Origin: Gammaproteobacteria bacterium | GTDB taxonomy: Bacteria; Pseudomonadota; Gammaproteobacteria; Thiohalomonadales; Thiohalomonadaceae | Reading direction: 5' to 3' | DNA length: 64,000 nt | NCBI GenBank assembly: GCA_026196275.1 | Contig: JAPHTQ010000023.1 | Location: 53,200 to 117,199, forward strand | Shown here: positions 37,064-47,067 of the stretch, piece by piece | Layout of the letters: each line of letters opens with the position of its first letter | Numbering within the stretch: the stretch's first letter is position 1 | The notes under the pieces: model-generated | The model's database searches: none | Told to the model about the DNA's origin: nothing | The model's input: only the letters and a program-made list of their open reading frames with translations | Position numbers and translations under genes: made by a program

Positions 37064-40000
37064 TCAGGGGCGCTCGAAGGTGTAGATGATATCGCCTCCG
37101 CCGTGCAGACCACCTTCCCCCTGCAGCTGCCAGTGCTCACTCAGCTGATAGCGCACAATTACCGAGTAGGCCTCTTCATAGACACCCATCCCATAACGGA
37201 CGTAGAGTCTTGGCGAGAGGTATTTGCCGACCACCACCCAGGGAGACTGGGTATCAGGGGCGGCCTCCACCCGCGCCTCGACCAGACCGAACTGTCTGCC
37301 GATGTAACCGGCAAGGTAGTTTCCCCCGACCAGCCCGGCGGTACTGGCGGCACCTGAGAGAGCTTCGCCCTCACTCTGATTGGCACTGCCCAGCGGATGC
37401 CCCAGGGTAAGGTAGGCGAGGATATCGGCCTGGTCCATCGGCGGCTCGGAGTAGAGAGTCAGCCGCGGGGCCTTTGCCGTACCACTGACATCGACCCCCG
37501 CAATGACATCGCCGATGGTGCGTGCGGCACGGATATTAAGCGTCGGATTATCGACCGGACTGTCGGCGAAATTCAGACGGCCGCGTTCAACCGTCAGTTT
37601 TCTGCCAAAGGCACTATAGGTACTGCCGGGTACGGCCTGCAAGATGCCACGTCCACGGGTGACGCTGCCCGGCTTATCGACAAGCAGCAGCTCCCCGCCG
37701 ATCCACCCATCATAGCCGTGGCCGATAAAACGGATACTCTCCTCCGCACTGACGCGAACATGGGTATGAATTTGCCAGCGTTCGGTTTCGGCCTTCGGCC
37801 CATCGTTATTGATGATCACCACATCATCCGAAGGCCTGACGGCACGGCGGAGGTCGCGGGGTTCAAGTCTTGCGTAGGGGATATCCAGCTCGCCTTTGAG
37901 GTGTATCTCCCTGCCAAGGATACGCACACTCAGGTTGGGTGAAACCCGCATCCGTGCCTCGGGGATTTTCGCCACCTCGAAGTCCGCACCCTTCATGGCC
38001 AACTCCAGTGACCAGACGCCATCGCGCTGCGGTAGCAGCTGGCCGCTGAGTGACAGTTCACCATCGCCCGAGCGGGCACTGCCGGTAATCGCCATCTGCC
38101 GGGTATTATCACCACTGGCGCTCAGTTGCAGTGCATGGAGGTGCAATCCCAGGCGCGGGATATCCATACTCCCCTCATCAAGTCGGGCGAAACCACTCAG
38201 CGTTGGTGTTGCCAGGGTACCGGTGAGCAACACATCGGCACTCAATGTGCCACGTGGCGCCTGCACCTCCGGTATGAGACTTGAGATAAAGGTCAGGTCT
38301 TGTATGGACAGACGCAGGCGAGAGGTCAGAGGCTGTTCCAGGAGCGATTTCACAAGCCCTTTTTCCAACGAGGTCTGCAGGTTCAGCCCGATACGGTCAG
38401 TTTCATTGAGCGACAGGGTAAACTCACCCTTCACACTCCCTGCCTTATCACTGGCCAGTTCTATGACTCCCCCCAGAAAGGGTAGTGAGAGCATCTCAAT
38501 ATCGCTTTCGCCCTGCACCAGCTGAAGCTCTCCCTCACCGAGGTTGAGCCGGGCCTCAAGCTGCGGCGGTTGCTCAGCCACCATGGCAAGGGTGGCACGG
38601 CCATCAAGTTGGCCCGAAATGGTGAAACGGCTTGGCAGATAGGGGGCAAGCAGCTCAAGGGGGAAACGCTCACTGCTCAGCCTGGCCTCGAGGCTGCGCC
38701 GTTGTGCCCAGTGAGCCTGCGCACAGAGGTTTGCCGCATCCCGCTGCAGACAGAATTCATCGACCATTAGGTCTACCGGGCTGAGAGCAAAGGCTGTTGG
38801 TTGTGCCAGTGTCCATTGGCCCAGTTTTCGATCGTCGATCTGTAACCGCGCAACCGTTCCCGTCCAACGCTCCTGACCGTAGCCGGCGTCTGCCTCCAGG
38901 AGCAGCGACTGTTCAGCAGTATGGCTGGTCAGGCTAAAGTGGTGCGCTTCGTGCAGGCCTTCGCCCTGTAGTGTCACACTCTGCTGCGGCAGGCCGGGAA
39001 GTTGAAGCTGTCCGAGATCGAGTAGGAGCCGGGAGGGGGTGAGGTTTTGCAGATCCAGCTCGAGTTCCGCCTGAACCGTTTCGCTCAGGGCGTCCTTAAA
39101 GCCCAGACCCTGGCCTTCCAGCGCCAGCAAAACCCGCGGTGTGCTGAGGGGGCCATCGACACGCCCCTCCGCCTTGATCCTGCCTTGTGCCTCGGGCAGG
39201 AGATCGGCCAGCTCTGCGGCATCCAGTTGCCACTCAAAGGCCAGCACATCCTCCAGTTTTCCTTGTGCCTTCAGCCGGGCGGAGCCGAGTTGCAGTTCAA
39301 GAAACTTGAGCGTTGCACGACCGCTGCGCCACTGCGCTTCACTGCGTCCCTGCAGCGTGCGTTCGCGCAGCGTACCGCCCACGGAGGGGAGAGTCACTGC
39401 CACATTGAGCCCTTTTTCGGAATGCTCACCCCTGAACCGTGCATCCAGGGAGAGACGCCCCGGCCACTGCGGCCACAGACTCCCGGGATCGAGTCCACGT
39501 CCAGCCAGCGTCCCGTGCCACTGCAGGGTGGGCGCGAAGGTGAGGCTCAGATCCCCCGAGACGGTGCCGTCGAGGAGTTTACCCTCGAGCGTGCTCAGGC
39601 GAACGGCCTCCGTATCCCCCTCTCCCTGCAGGCGCCAGTCGCCGCTCGGCAGCTGCGGGCCCGCAAGCAGGAATGTGGTATCGAAGCGGTACTGCCTCTC
39701 CTCGCCTGTGACCTGAATACGCCCGCTCTCGCTGTAATAGGCTGCCTGTCCCACCGGCCAGGCCAGCGCCTGCCAGTTGGCCTGCAGCTGATAGCTTACG
39801 GGTGTAGAGAGCGCGATATCGCCATGGGCCTCGATGCGCAGGGGATCACCCGGTCGTTCAAGCGTTAACCGGGTGAGCCGCAGTTTCCGATCGGCATAGG
39901 CGCTCTCCAGCTCCCCCTTGATCTCCCCGACCTTTGCGATCTGCCCGGCAAACCGGGACGTGGCGCTGAAGGTGTCAGCTCCCCCTTGCGCCTCAACCAC

Positions 40001-40831
40001 CCCGCCGAGGGAGAATTCTGCCGGAACAGGGAAGGGGAGCTGCGTGGATCTCAGCGTCGGGACAGTGAGTTTTCCCTGCCAGACCTGTTCACCGAACGGG
40101 TCACTGGCTGTAAGCGCCAGTGTGGCACTGAACGGCGCAGTGAGCTGTTGCTGCAGTTGCAGCTGACGGAGATCGCCCTGCAACCGGCCCTCCCCCTGCC
40201 AGGCAGGGGCATCCTGCGGATAAATCTGCCATGCCAGTTGCAGATCCAGTGCATACGCCTTCAGCGGCTGGAGCTCGCCCTTGAGCGCCAGGCTCAGCCG
40301 CTCTGCCTCAAGCTGCAGCGAGTGAAGTTGCAGCGTGTCGCGGTCCGTTTCCGCCTGGAGGGAAAACCGTGTGAAGAGGAGCGGTGCGGACTGCCCGGGA
40401 AGTACGATGGTGATCCCCTCGATGCGCGCCTCGTCGATGCGCAGGTTTACCGGCAGGTCGAGCGGTGGAGGGGGCGCGACGCCCCTTGACTCAGGCGCTG
40501 CGTCCTCCCCCTGCTGTCGATAGTGCAACCCTTCCGCCTTGAGTGCCGTAACATGCGCCGTACCGGCCAACAGCGCCGAGGGCTTCCAGTCCAGCGTCAG
40601 TGCTGCAAGAGAGAGGTGTTGATCGTCCTGCGCGTATTCGATCCCGCTCAGGCTGAACGGACCGGCAAGGCGACCGCTGACCTCTGTGACAGAGAGGGGT
40701 TTGAGCACCACCTCTGTCAGCAGCGAGACACCCCAGCGCAATCCCGTTTCGCTGTAGAGCATGAATCCCAACGCGGCGAACAGGGCCGCCAACGACAGCA
40801 ACAGACCGCGCCAGTAGGGGTGCCGCTTCAC
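37064..40831 (-). CDS. tamB: TamB, inner-membrane part of the translocation and assembly module
   Basis: A 1255-residue AsmA-like protein, almost the same length as E. coli TamB (1259). One N-terminal membrane helix (about residues 8-26) is followed by a very long beta-rich groove region, and the C-terminal DUF490 domain contains RILGREIHLKGELDIPYARLEP, DILAYLTLGHPLG and a final strand. TamB spans the periplasm and works with TamA; current views favour bulk phospholipid transport and help with outer-membrane protein insertion. The ATG overlaps the tamA stop by 4 bases (ATGA). Confidence 0.92.
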   Translation of the reverse strand: MKRHPYWRGLLLSLAALFAALGFMLYSETGLRWGVSLLTEVVLKPLSVTEVSGRLAGPFSLSGIEYAQDDQHLSLAALTLDWKPSALLAGTAHVTALKAEGLHYRQQGEDAAPESRGVAPPPPLDLPVNLRIDEARIEGITIVLPGQSAPLLFTRFSLQAETDRDTLQLHSLQLEAERLSLALKGELQPLKAYALDLQLAWQIYPQDAPAWQGEGRLQGDLRQLQLQQQLTAPFSATLALTASDPFGEQVWQGKLTVPTLRSTQLPFPVPAEFSLGGVVEAQGGADTFSATSRFAGQIAKVGEIKGELESAYADRKLRLTRLTLERPGDPLRIEAHGDIALSTPVSYQLQANWQALAWPVGQAAYYSESGRIQVTGEERQYRFDTTFLLAGPQLPSGDWRLQGEGDTEAVRLSTLEGKLLDGTVSGDLSLTFAPTLQWHGTLAGRGLDPGSLWPQWPGRLSLDARFRGEHSEKGLNVAVTLPSVGGTLRERTLQGRSEAQWRSGRATLKFLELQLGSARLKAQGKLEDVLAFEWQLDAAELADLLPEAQGRIKAEGRVDGPLSTPRVLLALEGQGLGFKDALSETVQAELELDLQNLTPSRLLLDLGQLQLPGLPQQSVTLQGEGLHEAHHFSLTSHTAEQSLLLEADAGYGQERWTGTVARLQIDDRKLGQWTLAQPTAFALSPVDLMVDEFCLQRDAANLCAQAHWAQRRSLEARLSSERFPLELLAPYLPSRFTISGQLDGRATLAMVAEQPPQLEARLNLGEGELQLVQGESDIEMLSLPFLGGVIELASDKAGSVKGEFTLSLNETDRIGLNLQTSLEKGLVKSLLEQPLTSRLRLSIQDLTFISSLIPEVQAPRGTLSADVLLTGTLATPTLSGFARLDEGSMDIPRLGLHLHALQLSASGDNTRQMAITGSARSGDGELSLSGQLLPQRDGVWSLELAMKGADFEVAKIPEARMRVSPNLSVRILGREIHLKGELDIPYARLEPRDLRRAVRPSDDVVIINNDGPKAETERWQIHTHVRVSAEESIRFIGHGYDGWIGGELLLVDKPGSVTRGRGILQAVPGSTYSAFGRKLTVERGRLNFADSPVDNPTLNIRAARTIGDVIAGVDVSGTAKAPRLTLYSEPPMDQADILAYLTLGHPLGSANQSEGEALSGAASTAGLVGGNYLAGYIGRQFGLVEARVEAAPDTQSPWVVVGKYLSPRLYVRYGMGVYEEAYSVIVRYQLSEHWQLQGEGGLHGGGDIIYTFERP

Positions 40832-42564
40832 AGGTCCGGCCCCAGGGTAAGGTGCAGGCGCCAGGGTCTATCCTCGCGGGAGATGGCCTGGGCCACGTCG
40901 ATGCGCAGCCAGCCGATGGGCAGGCGCCGACGCAAGCCGATCCCGGCCCCCCGTTCAAGCTCACCATTGTAGTCGGTGAAGGCATTTCCCGTATCAAAGA
41001 ACAGGGCGCCACTCCACTTCTCGCCAAGCCGATGCTCATACTCCGCGCTGGCCACCAACAGGTGTTTGCCGCCGATCACATTCCCTGCGCTGTCCTTGGG
41101 GCCCAGTGACTTGTAGCGATATCCGCGCACGCTGGTATCTCCACCGGCGAAAAAACGCACTGAAGGGGGAAGCTGCTCGAACTCCGGCGCCCAGCTTGTC
41201 CCCACCTCACTGCGGAGCAAAAAGCGCCCGTTGCCCACCGAGTGGATGTATTTGCCACTCAGGTTGAGCTGGGCAACAGAGGTATTCGAGACGATGCTCT
41301 CATCTGCCCCGCGCAGCTCCAGCCGGACGCGGCTTCCACGTACGGTGTTGAGCACATCATTGCTGCTGAGGCGACTCCAGGCGAGCGTTGGCATCAGAAG
41401 ACGCGCATCCCCGCTCTGCAGACCGATATCAAATTTTTCCTGCTGAAAGTTCAGAAAATAGCTCCGCTGCCAATACCCTCGCGCCCGCTCGATACCGGCA
41501 CCGAGCAGCAGGGCGCTACTGTCGATATCCTCGGTGCGATCCAGACTGTATTCGGTGCGAAAAATAAGCCGGTCGGTTTCAGGATTTTTCAGCGGCACAA
41601 TGTAATTGGCCGTCAGGGTGTCCTTGATCTCCGAAAGGCCCAGTCTGGTGCTCAGACGATGCCCCCGGGGGTTGACATAGCGCTGCTCCATTCCGATGCT
41701 GCCACGTGCACCGGTATCGGTGCCGTAGCCAAGACCGAACTGGTAGCGCGTGCGCAGGTTCATCGTCAGTGCCACTGTTACCGGCATGTAAAGTCCCTCC
41801 GCAGCATCGCGTTCTACCCGGACATCCACGCGCGAAAAGTAATCGCTGCCGTAAAGTCCCTCATGAAGACGTAGCAGTGCGGCCGAGGAGTAGGGCTCTC
41901 CCTCGGAGAAGGGGATATAACGGGCGACAAATTCGCGATCCAGCAGCAGATCGCCGGTTATGTTCACCGGACCGAACAGATAGCGGGGACCGCTATCGAA
42001 CTCCAGCTCTACCGTTGCCTGATAGGCAACGAGATCGACGCTGACCGTGTGACGGGTAAAACTGGCCTGAAAATAGCCCCGTTCATCAGCCAGTCGTTGA
42101 AGGTCGCTCTTCCACCTTTCGTACACAGTGTGATTGAGCGGATCACCCACCGCCAGGGGAGGAGAATCGAGTAACTCACGGAACACCGGGTCATCAGAGG
42201 CCGCACCCGTCAACCCGACATTGAGTTTACCAATGGGCAGGGGTGGCCCCGGTTCAATGCGATAACTGGCCTGCCAGCCCCCATCGGTTTCGCTCAACTC
42301 GGACTCAACCGTGACACGGTAGAAACCAAAGGGGGCAAGAGCCCGTCGGATCTCCTCCTCTGCCTTGGCATGCAGACGCCGCAGCCGTCCCTGACTGAGC
42401 TCCGGGTGGTTTTTTTGCTGCTCGATACTGAGCAACAGCATGACATTGTCATACTCCTCACCCGAGATCCCGCTTACCTCGACGTTGATATTCGACTGCG
42501 AAAGCACTGCACCCGGCGCGAACGCGAACAGGACAAATAAAATTGATCGAAGAGGATGGTTCAT
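40828..42564 (-). CDS. tamA: TamA, Omp85-family outer-membrane protein
   Basis: A 578-residue outer-membrane protein, matching E. coli TamA (577). A signal peptide (FVLFAFAPGAVLSQ) precedes three POTRA domains (about residues 25-260) and a 16-strand barrel with RFFAGGDTSVRGYRY, the Omp85 lid motif VRGY, and LRIDVAQAISRED near the C-terminus. It follows atpG by 24 bases on the same strand, so N-ATPase transcripts may run into tamAB. The pair tamA-tamB is the usual arrangement. Confidence 0.92.
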   Translation of the reverse strand: MNHPLRSILFVLFAFAPGAVLSQSNINVEVSGISGEEYDNVMLLLSIEQQKNHPELSQGRLRRLHAKAEEEIRRALAPFGFYRVTVESELSETDGGWQASYRIEPGPPLPIGKLNVGLTGAASDDPVFRELLDSPPLAVGDPLNHTVYERWKSDLQRLADERGYFQASFTRHTVSVDLVAYQATVELEFDSGPRYLFGPVNITGDLLLDREFVARYIPFSEGEPYSSAALLRLHEGLYGSDYFSRVDVRVERDAAEGLYMPVTVALTMNLRTRYQFGLGYGTDTGARGSIGMEQRYVNPRGHRLSTRLGLSEIKDTLTANYIVPLKNPETDRLIFRTEYSLDRTEDIDSSALLLGAGIERARGYWQRSYFLNFQQEKFDIGLQSGDARLLMPTLAWSRLSSNDVLNTVRGSRVRLELRGADESIVSNTSVAQLNLSGKYIHSVGNGRFLLRSEVGTSWAPEFEQLPPSVRFFAGGDTSVRGYRYKSLGPKDSAGNVIGGKHLLVASAEYEHRLGEKWSGALFFDTGNAFTDYNGELERGAGIGLRRRLPIGWLRIDVAQAISREDRPWRLHLTLGPDL

Positions 42565-42588
42565 TGGAGGATACTGGATGACACAGAG

Positions 42589-43479
42589 CTACTGCTCCTC
42601 TGAGGTGATCGCCTCAAATCCGGCTACCACGTCCAGCAGTTCAGCGGTGATGGTGTTTTGGCGGGCACGGCGGAAAAGCATCGTCACCTCCTCCTGGCGC
42701 TCATTGAGATTACGTTCCGCCGATTGCATCGCCGCCAGGCGGCTTGCGTGCTCGCTTGCCTGGGATTCGGCACAAGCCCGGAAGATCGTCACGAACAGGT
42801 ACTGATGCAATAGACGAGAGAGCAACGCCTCGCGCTCCATGGTGAAGGTGGGGAGAACGCGTGAGGGCCAGATCTCTTCTTCCAGACGATGGAAACGGCG
42901 CAGGTTGATAGGCAACAATTCGAAACCGGTGGGGTGATATCCCTCGCCGCCGGAGTGGCGGTTGTAGAAAAGGTAGATGTAGTGCACGCCAGCCTGTTCG
43001 CGCCATTCATCGAGTTTGAGCAGGATCTGCTGTACCGTCGCGGTAATTTGTGAGGCGGAGCCGGGCACCAGAAAGTTCTCTTCGATACGCTGCCCGGCAT
43101 GTTCCAGGCTGGCGGCTACTCGGGCACCGACCGCAAGCAGCAGACGATGCTGCGGATCCGCAGCGGCAGAATCCATCCGCTCAAGTGCATATTCTGTGAT
43201 CTCCTCGTTGAAGCGACCGCACAGGCCATGATCGGAGCCAAACACGATGGCGGCCAATCGCTTTGACTCGTGATGGCGTCGTGGGGGAGAGGGGGGTTCC
43301 GTACCCTCTAAGGCGACATGCAGTCCCCGCTCTACGGTCAGATAGTAGGCGGCAAGTGCGCTGACCGCCTGTTCATATTGGCGAATGCTTGCAGCGGAAA
43401 GCGCTTTCATGGTTTTGACGATGGTATGCAACTCATCAAGGCTTTCCAGTTGCCGGTGTAGTTGATCGAGTGATTCCAT
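42589..43479 (-). CDS. atpG: N-type F-ATPase gamma subunit
   Basis: A 296-residue gamma subunit, the rotating central stalk of F1. The N-terminal coiled coil contains TVKTMKALSAASIRQYEQAV (after HTI), the middle has VFGSDHGLCGRFNEE, and the C-terminal helix has SERNLNERQEEVTMLFRRARQN-type residues typical of gamma. It is the last gene of the N-ATPase operon, starting 5 bases after the atpA stop. Divergence from ordinary gamma subunits fits the N-type branch. Confidence 0.9.
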   Translation of the reverse strand: MESLDQLHRQLESLDELHTIVKTMKALSAASIRQYEQAVSALAAYYLTVERGLHVALEGTEPPSPPRRHHESKRLAAIVFGSDHGLCGRFNEEITEYALERMDSAAADPQHRLLLAVGARVAASLEHAGQRIEENFLVPGSASQITATVQQILLKLDEWREQAGVHYIYLFYNRHSGGEGYHPTGFELLPINLRRFHRLEEEIWPSRVLPTFTMEREALLSRLLHQYLFVTIFRACAESQASEHASRLAAMQSAERNLNERQEEVTMLFRRARQNTITAELLDVVAGFEAITSEEQ

Positions 43480-43484
43480 CGTCG

Positions 43485-45023
43485 CTACTCCTGCTCTTCA
43501 CGGCGAAAACCTGACAGCACATCAGCGGCTACATCCAGCACCTTTTGCCACTGGGGCTTATCCAGTGTCTCGCCTGCATCCATCTGCTCGCAAAGCTCGG
43601 GAAGTTCCGAGATAACCCGCTGCTGGATCGCTGTTTCCGCTTCCTCCACATGTTCCAGCGGCAACCTATCGAACAGGCCGGCATTGACAGCCTTGAGCAC
43701 AACCATCTGTTCACTGGCGCGCAGAGGATGATGCTCGCCCTGTTTGAGGATCTCGCGTACCCGCCGACCGTGTTCGATGGTGGCGCGGGTATCCTTGTCG
43801 AGGCGGGTGGCGAAACGGGCGAAGGTTTCCAGTTCCTCAAATTGGGAGTACGACAGACGCAGATCGCCGGCCACGCTACGAAAAGCCGGATACTGGGTTT
43901 TTCCGCCGACACGGGATACCGATTTCCCCACATCGATAGCGGGCAACATGCCCTTATGGAACAGCGTCGGGGAGAGATAGACCTGGCCATCGGTGATCGA
44001 GATCAGATTGGTCGGGATATAGGCCGAGATGTCCTGCGCCTGGGTTTCAATAATGGGCAGTGCCGTTAGCGAACCCCCTCCGAGTTCATCACGCAGGTGG
44101 GTGGCACGCTCGAGCAGGCGAGAGTGAATATAAAAGATATCCCCCGGATAGGCCTCCCGCCCTGGTGGTCGACGCAGCAGCAGTGAAAGCTCCCGGTAGG
44201 TTCTGGCATGGCGTGTGAGATCATCGTAGACAATGAGCACCTCCCGTCCCTGCTCCATGAAATACTCGGCCATGGATGTGGCGGCGTAGGGGGTGATAAA
44301 TCGCAGTCCGGCCGGATCCGCATCCGAGGCAACGACCACAATGGTATTCTCCATGGCCTCATTCTTGCGCAAGGTATCCACCACCCGCGCAACGGCACTG
44401 CCTCGCTGTCCAATAGCGCAGTAGATGCAGATCACGTTCTTATCGCGCTGATTGATAATCGTGTCGACGGCCACTGAGGTTTTTCCGGTCTGGCGGTCAC
44501 CGACAATCAGTTCTCGCTGGCCGCGCCCAATGGGGATCAGAGCGTCAATCGCCTTGATACCTGTCTCAAGCGGTTCACTGACCGGGGAGCGGTCAATGAT
44601 CGCCGGGGCAGGGCGCTCCACCGGCCATCTCTGTATAACACGCAGTGCCTTGCCATTATCGAGCACACGCCCGGTGGCGTCGATCACCCGGCCCAGCAAT
44701 CCCTCGCCGACGGGGGTGTCTACCTCACGGGCGGTACGCCGGACCTCGGCCCCCGCGGCCAGCCTCTCGTTGTTGCCGAGCAGGATGATGCCGACTTCAT
44801 TCGGCAGAATGTTGGTTGCGATCCCCATCACGTTACCCGGGAACCGCACAAGCTCTTCCGATGTCACGCCAGGCAATCCCCTGACGCGGGCGATCCCACC
44901 ACCTATCTGAAATACCGTGCCGGTCTCGTGCATATGCAGTCCGGAGGGGCTGCGTTCGGTCACCTTGTGCAGCGTGCCCATGGTCTCGTCCAGCAGTTTC
45001 TGCAGCACGGTGTTACTCCTCAT
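43485..45023 (-). CDS. atpA: N-type F-ATPase alpha subunit
   Basis: A 512-residue alpha subunit forming the F1 hexamer with beta. The P-loop is [13 protein letters not shown], and the arginine that reaches into the beta catalytic site is in [15 protein letters not shown]. The N-terminus is shorter than in housekeeping alpha subunits and lacks part of the usual delta-binding segment, in keeping with the absence of atpH here. It overlaps atpF by 11 bases. Confidence 0.93.
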   Translation of the reverse strand: MRSNTVLQKLLDETMGTLHKVTERSPSGLHMHETGTVFQIGGGIARVRGLPGVTSEELVRFPGNVMGIATNILPNEVGIILLGNNERLAAGAEVRRTAREVDTPVGEGLLGRVIDATGRVLDNGKALRVIQRWPVERPAPAIIDRSPVSEPLETGIKAIDALIPIGRGQRELIVGDRQTGKTSVAVDTIINQRDKNVICIYCAIGQRGSAVARVVDTLRKNEAMENTIVVVASDADPAGLRFITPYAATSMAEYFMEQGREVLIVYDDLTRHARTYRELSLLLRRPPGREAYPGDIFYIHSRLLERATHLRDELGGGSLTALPIIETQAQDISAYIPTNLISITDGQVYLSPTLFHKGMLPAIDVGKSVSRVGGKTQYPAFRSVAGDLRLSYSQFEELETFARFATRLDKDTRATIEHGRRVREILKQGEHHPLRASEQMVVLKAVNAGLFDRLPLEHVEEAETAIQQRVISELPELCEQMDAGETLDKPQWQKVLDVAADVLSGFRREEQE

Positions 45024-45780
45024 CCTTTGCCGGTTTAGTAGGGCTGAATGCCTCTTCGATGCGTGTGTTCAGCTCATCGCTAAAGTCGGCCAGGTTCCAG
45101 CTCAGGCGTCGTCCGCCATGGCTAAGCTCAACGCCGCAGATCAACTCGGGAGAGTGCACATAGTTGACGGCGATCTCCTCAGCGATCTGTTCATGCACCG
45201 CACGGGTCAGGCGCCCACGCAGGGTGGGCTCCAGCTCGCCTGATGTGGTGATAAGAACCGGCTCATCACTGTCGGACAGTGCCTTGCTGGCCTCCTTGTC
45301 GAGTGATTTGAGATGGTTCAAAAAGATGTGGACAATGCGTTCCTCAAGGCTCGTGTCCGCAAGTTCCTCCAGGGCATTACGTGCGATGCTTTGCACTATG
45401 ACAACCGTCTCGCGCTGAAGGTTCTCGAGAAACTCTGCCTTCTCCTGTTGGATCTCCTGCTGCCAGCGATCTCGTCGTTCGATAACCTCCCCACGCGCCT
45501 CATCGAGTAGCTGTTTTTTCTTCTCTTCGGCCTCTGCTCTGGCCTTGGTCAGGAACTCCTCCTCTCGGCGCACCATTTCATCGCGCATCTCCTGATAGTG
45601 ATGAGCCTTTTCTTCGGCCTGGGATTCACGCTCCTGCGCCTCGTTCAGCCTCTGACCGATGCGCTGTTCGCGACGCTCCATGGCACGGATGATCGGCTGA
45701 TAAAGAAAACGCTTCAGCAGCCAGACCAGGATCAGGAAGTTGACGATCTGCGCCGAAACCGTGATCCAGTCGATAGCCAT
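45013..45780 (-). CDS. atpF: N-type F-ATPase stator subunit b with delta-like C-terminus
   Basis: A 255-residue stator subunit. One N-terminal membrane helix (about residues 8-28) is followed by a long charged coiled coil (about 35-135). The C-terminal third (about 165-245) contains [19 protein letters not shown], which resembles the end of the F1 delta subunit (the PxLIGG...G region). The operon has no separate delta gene, so this long b subunit probably supplies the delta function. Ordinary bacterial b subunits are about 155 residues. It starts 3 bases after the atpE stop. Confidence 0.9.
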   Translation of the reverse strand: MAIDWITVSAQIVNFLILVWLLKRFLYQPIIRAMERREQRIGQRLNEAQERESQAEEKAHHYQEMRDEMVRREEEFLTKARAEAEEKKKQLLDEARGEVIERRDRWQQEIQQEKAEFLENLQRETVVIVQSIARNALEELADTSLEERIVHIFLNHLKSLDKEASKALSDSDEPVLITTSGELEPTLRGRLTRAVHEQIAEEIAVNYVHSPELICGVELSHGGRRLSWNLADFSDELNTRIEEAFSPTKPAKDEE

Positions 45781-45783
45781 ACA

Positions 45784-46062
45784 TCAGCCTCCTGCCGGAG
45801 CGATCACATAATCCCAGAAGGGGTTGGCAAAGATCAGGATCATTGCCACCACGAAGCAGTAGATCGCGGTAGACTCGATCATCGCCAGGCCAACGAACAG
45901 GGTACGTGTAATGGTGCCTGCCTCATCGGGTTGTTGGGCAATGGCGCTCAAGGCCTGGGATACTGCCCGGCCCTCCCCCAGTGCCGGACCGATAGAGCCG
46001 ATAGCGATGGTCAGACCCGCGGTGATCACCGAGACCATGCCGATAAGTGAAAGACTTTCCAT
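45784..46062 (-). CDS. atpE: N-type F-ATPase c subunit (rotor ring)
   Basis: A 92-residue two-helix proteolipid. Helix 1 has GSIGPALGEGRAVSQ and helix 2 has AMIESTAIYCFV. The Glu in IEST, with the following Ser, Thr and Tyr, matches the Na+-binding signature of Na+ c-rings. The Glu in GEGRA sits where such rings have a Gln, giving two acidic residues per site, which is described for N-ATPases. The start at 46062 follows AAGGAGA; the frame extends upstream without similarity. Whether the ion is Na+ or H+ is not settled by sequence alone. Confidence 0.92.
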   Translation of the reverse strand: MESLSLIGMVSVITAGLTIAIGSIGPALGEGRAVSQALSAIAQQPDEAGTITRTLFVGLAMIESTAIYCFVVAMILIFANPFWDYVIAPAGG

Positions 46063-46078
46063 GCGATTCTCCTTGTTA

Positions 46079-46768
46079 CTAACTCTTGGACTGTGCCGTG
46101 TGCTGATGAACGGAGGTGGCCGAGGCAATATAGACCATGGCCAGCACCGCGAAGATGTAGGCCTGAATCATACCGGTCAGCAGCCCCAGCAGCTGCATGA
46201 CGACGGGGAACAGGTAGGGGGTCAGGCTGAGCAGAATGGCAACGATCACCGTGCCACTCATGATGTTGCCATAGAGGCGCACAGCCAGGGCAATCGTGCG
46301 CGAGATCTCGCCAATGATATTGAACGGCAGCATTAGCCATGAGGGTTTAACGTAGTGTTTCAGGTAGTTAACCGAACCCTCAGCGGCGACGCCGTAGATC
46401 GGAACCGCAATAAAAACGCAGATGGCCAGGGCTGTGGTGGTGGATAGCGATCCGGTCGGCGCCATATAACCGGGCACAACGTTGAGCAGATTGGACATGG
46501 CAATATATAGAAAGAGGGTGCCGACAAACGGCAGATAGCGTCCCGGCTCCTGGTGACTGACTTGGCGTATCTGGTCGTTGATGCCGGTGATCAGAACCTC
46601 CAGCAGGTTCTGCCAGCGAGAGAGCTCTGTGTCGGCGGACAGACGTCGCGTTACCAGCCAGGAGAAAAGCGTCAATAATCCCATCACCAGCCAGGTCAAA
46701 ACGATGGTGGCATTAAGGGAAAAAATCCCCCATTGCCAGAATACAATGCTGTCAGGACTGATAGTCAT
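46079..46768 (-). CDS. atpB: N-type F-ATPase a subunit
   Basis: A 229-residue membrane subunit with about five helices that forms the ion half-channels beside the c ring. The essential Arg is in ALAVRLYGNIMSG. The C-terminal helices contain FPVVMQLLGLLTGMIQAYIF. It is shorter than most a subunits (about 270 residues), as is usual for the N-type. It overlaps atpR by 4 bases and lies 16 bases before atpE. Confidence 0.92.
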   Translation of the reverse strand: MTISPDSIVFWQWGIFSLNATIVLTWLVMGLLTLFSWLVTRRLSADTELSRWQNLLEVLITGINDQIRQVSHQEPGRYLPFVGTLFLYIAMSNLLNVVPGYMAPTGSLSTTTALAICVFIAVPIYGVAAEGSVNYLKHYVKPSWLMLPFNIIGEISRTIALAVRLYGNIMSGTVIVAILLSLTPYLFPVVMQLLGLLTGMIQAYIFAVLAMVYIASATSVHQHTAQSKS

Positions 46769-47067
46769 TTGTCCGTTCCCCTCTTTTGCCTCTGCTTTGT
46801 CGATGACAAACGCCTAATGACGTAAAAGCGTAGCAGGGAAAAACCCAGTACCGCTGTAATAACATGCTGCCATCCGGCATAGCGGGCAAGAAAATAAAAG
46901 CAGCCCAAAACGATAGCAAAACGGACCACTGTGCTGAGTAACAGGCGTAAGGCGGGACGAGGCGCCTTGTCAAGATGTTTGACCGTTACCCAGAGGCCCT
47001 GCAAGAAGAACAGGCCCAGCAGTACCCCTGCACTAAACGATGCTGCGTACTCCACGAGTGTACTCAT
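46765..47067 (-). CDS. atpR: N-ATPase-specific membrane subunit AtpR
   Basis: A 100-residue protein with three membrane helices (about residues 8-28, 42-60 and 66-85). The conserved Arg near the middle helix (STVVRFAIVLGCFYF) is typical of AtpR, a subunit found only in N-type ATPase operons and thought to help build or stabilise the c ring. It begins at the last base of the preceding antiporter gene (TGATG overlap), where atpQ would normally be its neighbour. Confidence 0.88.
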   Translation of the reverse strand: MSTLVEYAASFSAGVLLGLFFLQGLWVTVKHLDKAPRPALRLLLSTVVRFAIVLGCFYFLARYAGWQHVITAVLGFSLLRFYVIRRLSSTKQRQKRGTDK

